DNA of 14,999 nucleotides from Bacteroidia bacterium (GTDB taxonomy: Bacteria; Bacteroidota; Bacteroidia; Bacteroidales; Azobacteroidaceae): contig BNYG01000045.1 of assembly GCA_026000155.1 (NCBI GenBank), positions 1 to 14,999 of the forward strand. The letters are read 5' to 3'. A program made the position numbers and the translations under genes. Positions 14,601 to 14,999 of the stretch are shown piece by piece; within the stretch, counting starts at the first letter, position 1, and the number at the start of each line of letters is the position of its first letter. A model generated the notes under the pieces. The model saw only the letters and a program-made list of their open reading frames with translations, was not told where the DNA came from and ran no database searches.

Positions 14601-14806
14601 GTACTTACAGACCCCGGAACTGTGAACGTAAACGTTCCGTCAACACCGGTTACCGCCCCTGTAGTTGTCCCTTTAGCAATCACAGAAGCGCCAATAACAG
14701 GCTCGCCGGTTTCATCCACCACCGTACCCGATACCTGTTTGTTTTGTGCGATTGCTAAACCCATGCTTATAAAAAAACATGCTAAGAGTAAATTCAATCT
14801 TTTCAT
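11633..14806 (-). CDS. SusC/RagA-family TonB-dependent outer-membrane transporter
   Basis: This is the import channel of the operon: a 22-strand barrel with a plug, powered by TonB and capped by the SusD-like partner. The 1057-residue product starts with a signal peptide (1-20) and a carboxypeptidase-regulatory-like domain (about 22-93, GTVVDETGEPVIGASV). The TonB-box-like segment EVVVTALG (101-108) follows, then a plug (about 112-248) with VTIRGFNS, PLYIIDGVPL and ALYGSRAAQGVIMITTKSG, then the barrel to a C-terminal aromatic residue (FGLNLTF). There is no STN domain, so direct signalling to an anti-sigma factor is not expected. The start is fixed by the signal peptide. It is the first gene of the operon; its promoter is not evident and no regulator is in the window. 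The imported ligand is unknown. Confidence 0.97.
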   Translation of the reverse strand: MKRLNLLLACFFISMGLAIAQNKQVSGTVVDETGEPVIGASVIAKGTTTGAVTGVDGTFTFTVPGSVSTLVVKYIGYTDAEVAAGTNVQITLTPDAKALGEVVVTALGLSREKKTLGYATSTISGEDIANSKAANPMQALQGKVAGVEISSSQTPGGTQNVTIRGFNSFSGTQPLYIIDGVPLTNTQNQSGTLTAKNTLNGQADFGSGINALNPNDIESMTVLKGSAASALYGSRAAQGVIMITTKSGKNTGGKVQVAYDGGLTIQQVGYLNKEQNQFGQGWSGDRALDENGNWGAAFDGKDRVWGNVVDNSQKLKPYVYLKNRIRDFYDLGLGYNNALSLTGGTDKTKYHVSVSQNHIDGPIPTDDDSYNRYTIATNASHQTSKVLISSAFNFSVERNEVAPTGQDNSIYRSLNEIATDISIVDLKDLKDKFNNVDNYFTPYGLNPYQALKMKEAVQDKYKFFGKVQLDYDVLTNLKLTYRFGGDFETSVANIHVDGVSFTPGAPNDGSSNASPGSYEQTRIQRIQTNHDLFANYNDRFEDFSVNVVAGANANERSYSANRGEITSIDIPGFYNFNNTLSPAVASQRSTLYRILGAYINADLGYKDYLYLTLTGRNDWSSTLPKETNSYFYPASMLSFIATDFLQQQDINTGILDFAKIRLAYGRTGKDAPLYGVYDRFVAGQITNPGYPGVDNLTFPLGGVNAFSVSNTAGNALLKPEMSDEFEIGAETFFFNHRVGVEFSYYNKFTNDLIEVMPLDPSTGYTSQVFNLGDVRNSGVELSVSLVPVKTKDFSWNINYNFTKNNNKVERLDVEEVFLGGFGGIGIYATEGKAMGQFKSQKALKVNIDGVEHPVVDGAGMPQPTPNEEYLGKDINEKYRMGLTNTFTYKGISLSGTFDYRYGGAIYSYTKDYMGWVGNGPETVYNDRYPFLVPNSVVANGDGTYSENTTLVNPTALHTFYSNGGFDYADANVIDRSYLKLRNVSLAYQLPKNVCDKLKIAGLRLSLTASNFLLWTPKENQYIDPEITTWGSDIEAKFGEFGTTPPYQTYVFGLNLTF

Positions 14807-14999
14807 AAACTTTACCTTAAATTAAAACTTTAATTATTCTCACTAACTTTTATAAATTTATTAAATACCTATGTTCAATGTCTATGTCACATAATGAATA
14901 TTATAAGTATTTTTAATAAATGGAAATGAGAAAAACATCATTACAGGGTCGTACCAAAGGGATCTTGTTATTTGATATGAAAATGATTAACTAATAAAT
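14807..14999 (-). other. AT-rich upstream region of the Sus-like operon
   Basis: This region leads into the SusC-like gene and should contain its promoter and leader. I found no convincing TTTG-N19-TAnnTTTG match on the minus strand, which would fit control by an alternative sigma factor or an activator, or a promoter beyond the window. A small perfect palindrome (AATTAAA at 14820-14826 with TTTAATT at 14829-14835) lies about 15 bases before the start codon; in such AT-rich sequence it may be chance. No coding region was recognised. Confidence 0.4.

Overview
The window looks like chromosomal DNA of a member of the Bacteroidota, most likely order Bacteroidales. The evidence is a SusC/SusD outer-membrane pair with accessory lipoproteins, Bacteroidetes-type promoters (TTTG about 19 bp before TAnnTTTG), A-rich rather than Shine-Dalgarno leaders, and a tryptophanase and a DsbD of the type I know from Bacteroides and relatives. 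I cannot place the genus from sequence alone. No tRNA, rRNA, CRISPR array, transposase or phage gene was recognised.

Layout. Bases 1-571 hold no recognisable complete gene but carry a structured repeat region. Six short hairpins lie between 282 and 494, mirror-symmetric about position 389. An 11-bp inverted repeat lies outside them, with a further copy near 168. A promoter at 536-566 leads into a secreted family 3 glycoside hydrolase (572-2947, +). A 91-bp near-perfect palindrome built on a 10-bp period separates it from tryptophanase tnaA (3058-4434, +), which ends in a hairpin terminator. On the minus strand follow mazG (4505-5287) and a full-length dsbD (5442-7460). A palindromic element lies between these two genes, and a second copy of it is inserted in frame within dsbD. 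Two overlapping, back-to-back promoters separate dsbD from a plus-strand pair: a small membrane-anchored protein (7501-7905) and trmD (7902-8573), overlapping by four bases. A strong convergent terminator closes that unit.

The last 6.4 kb (8630-14806, minus strand) is one tightly packed four-gene outer-membrane uptake operon: a SusC-like TonB-dependent transporter, a SusD-like lipoprotein of the SusD-like_2 type, an Ig-like-domain lipoprotein (DUF5011/DUF5012 type) and a lipoprotein of the Lipid_bd type. No carbohydrate-active enzyme, sulfatase, peptidase or regulator lies inside the operon in this window, so its ligand cannot be named.

The genes are mostly ordinary, and I do not see a clearly new multi-gene system. 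The most unusual content is the repeat architecture: at least three palindromic repeat families in the first 7 kb. One of them has entered a coding frame and shows a paired substitution that keeps its local hairpin. The hydrolase and the SusD-like protein each carry a textbook 12-residue EF-hand-like calcium loop.
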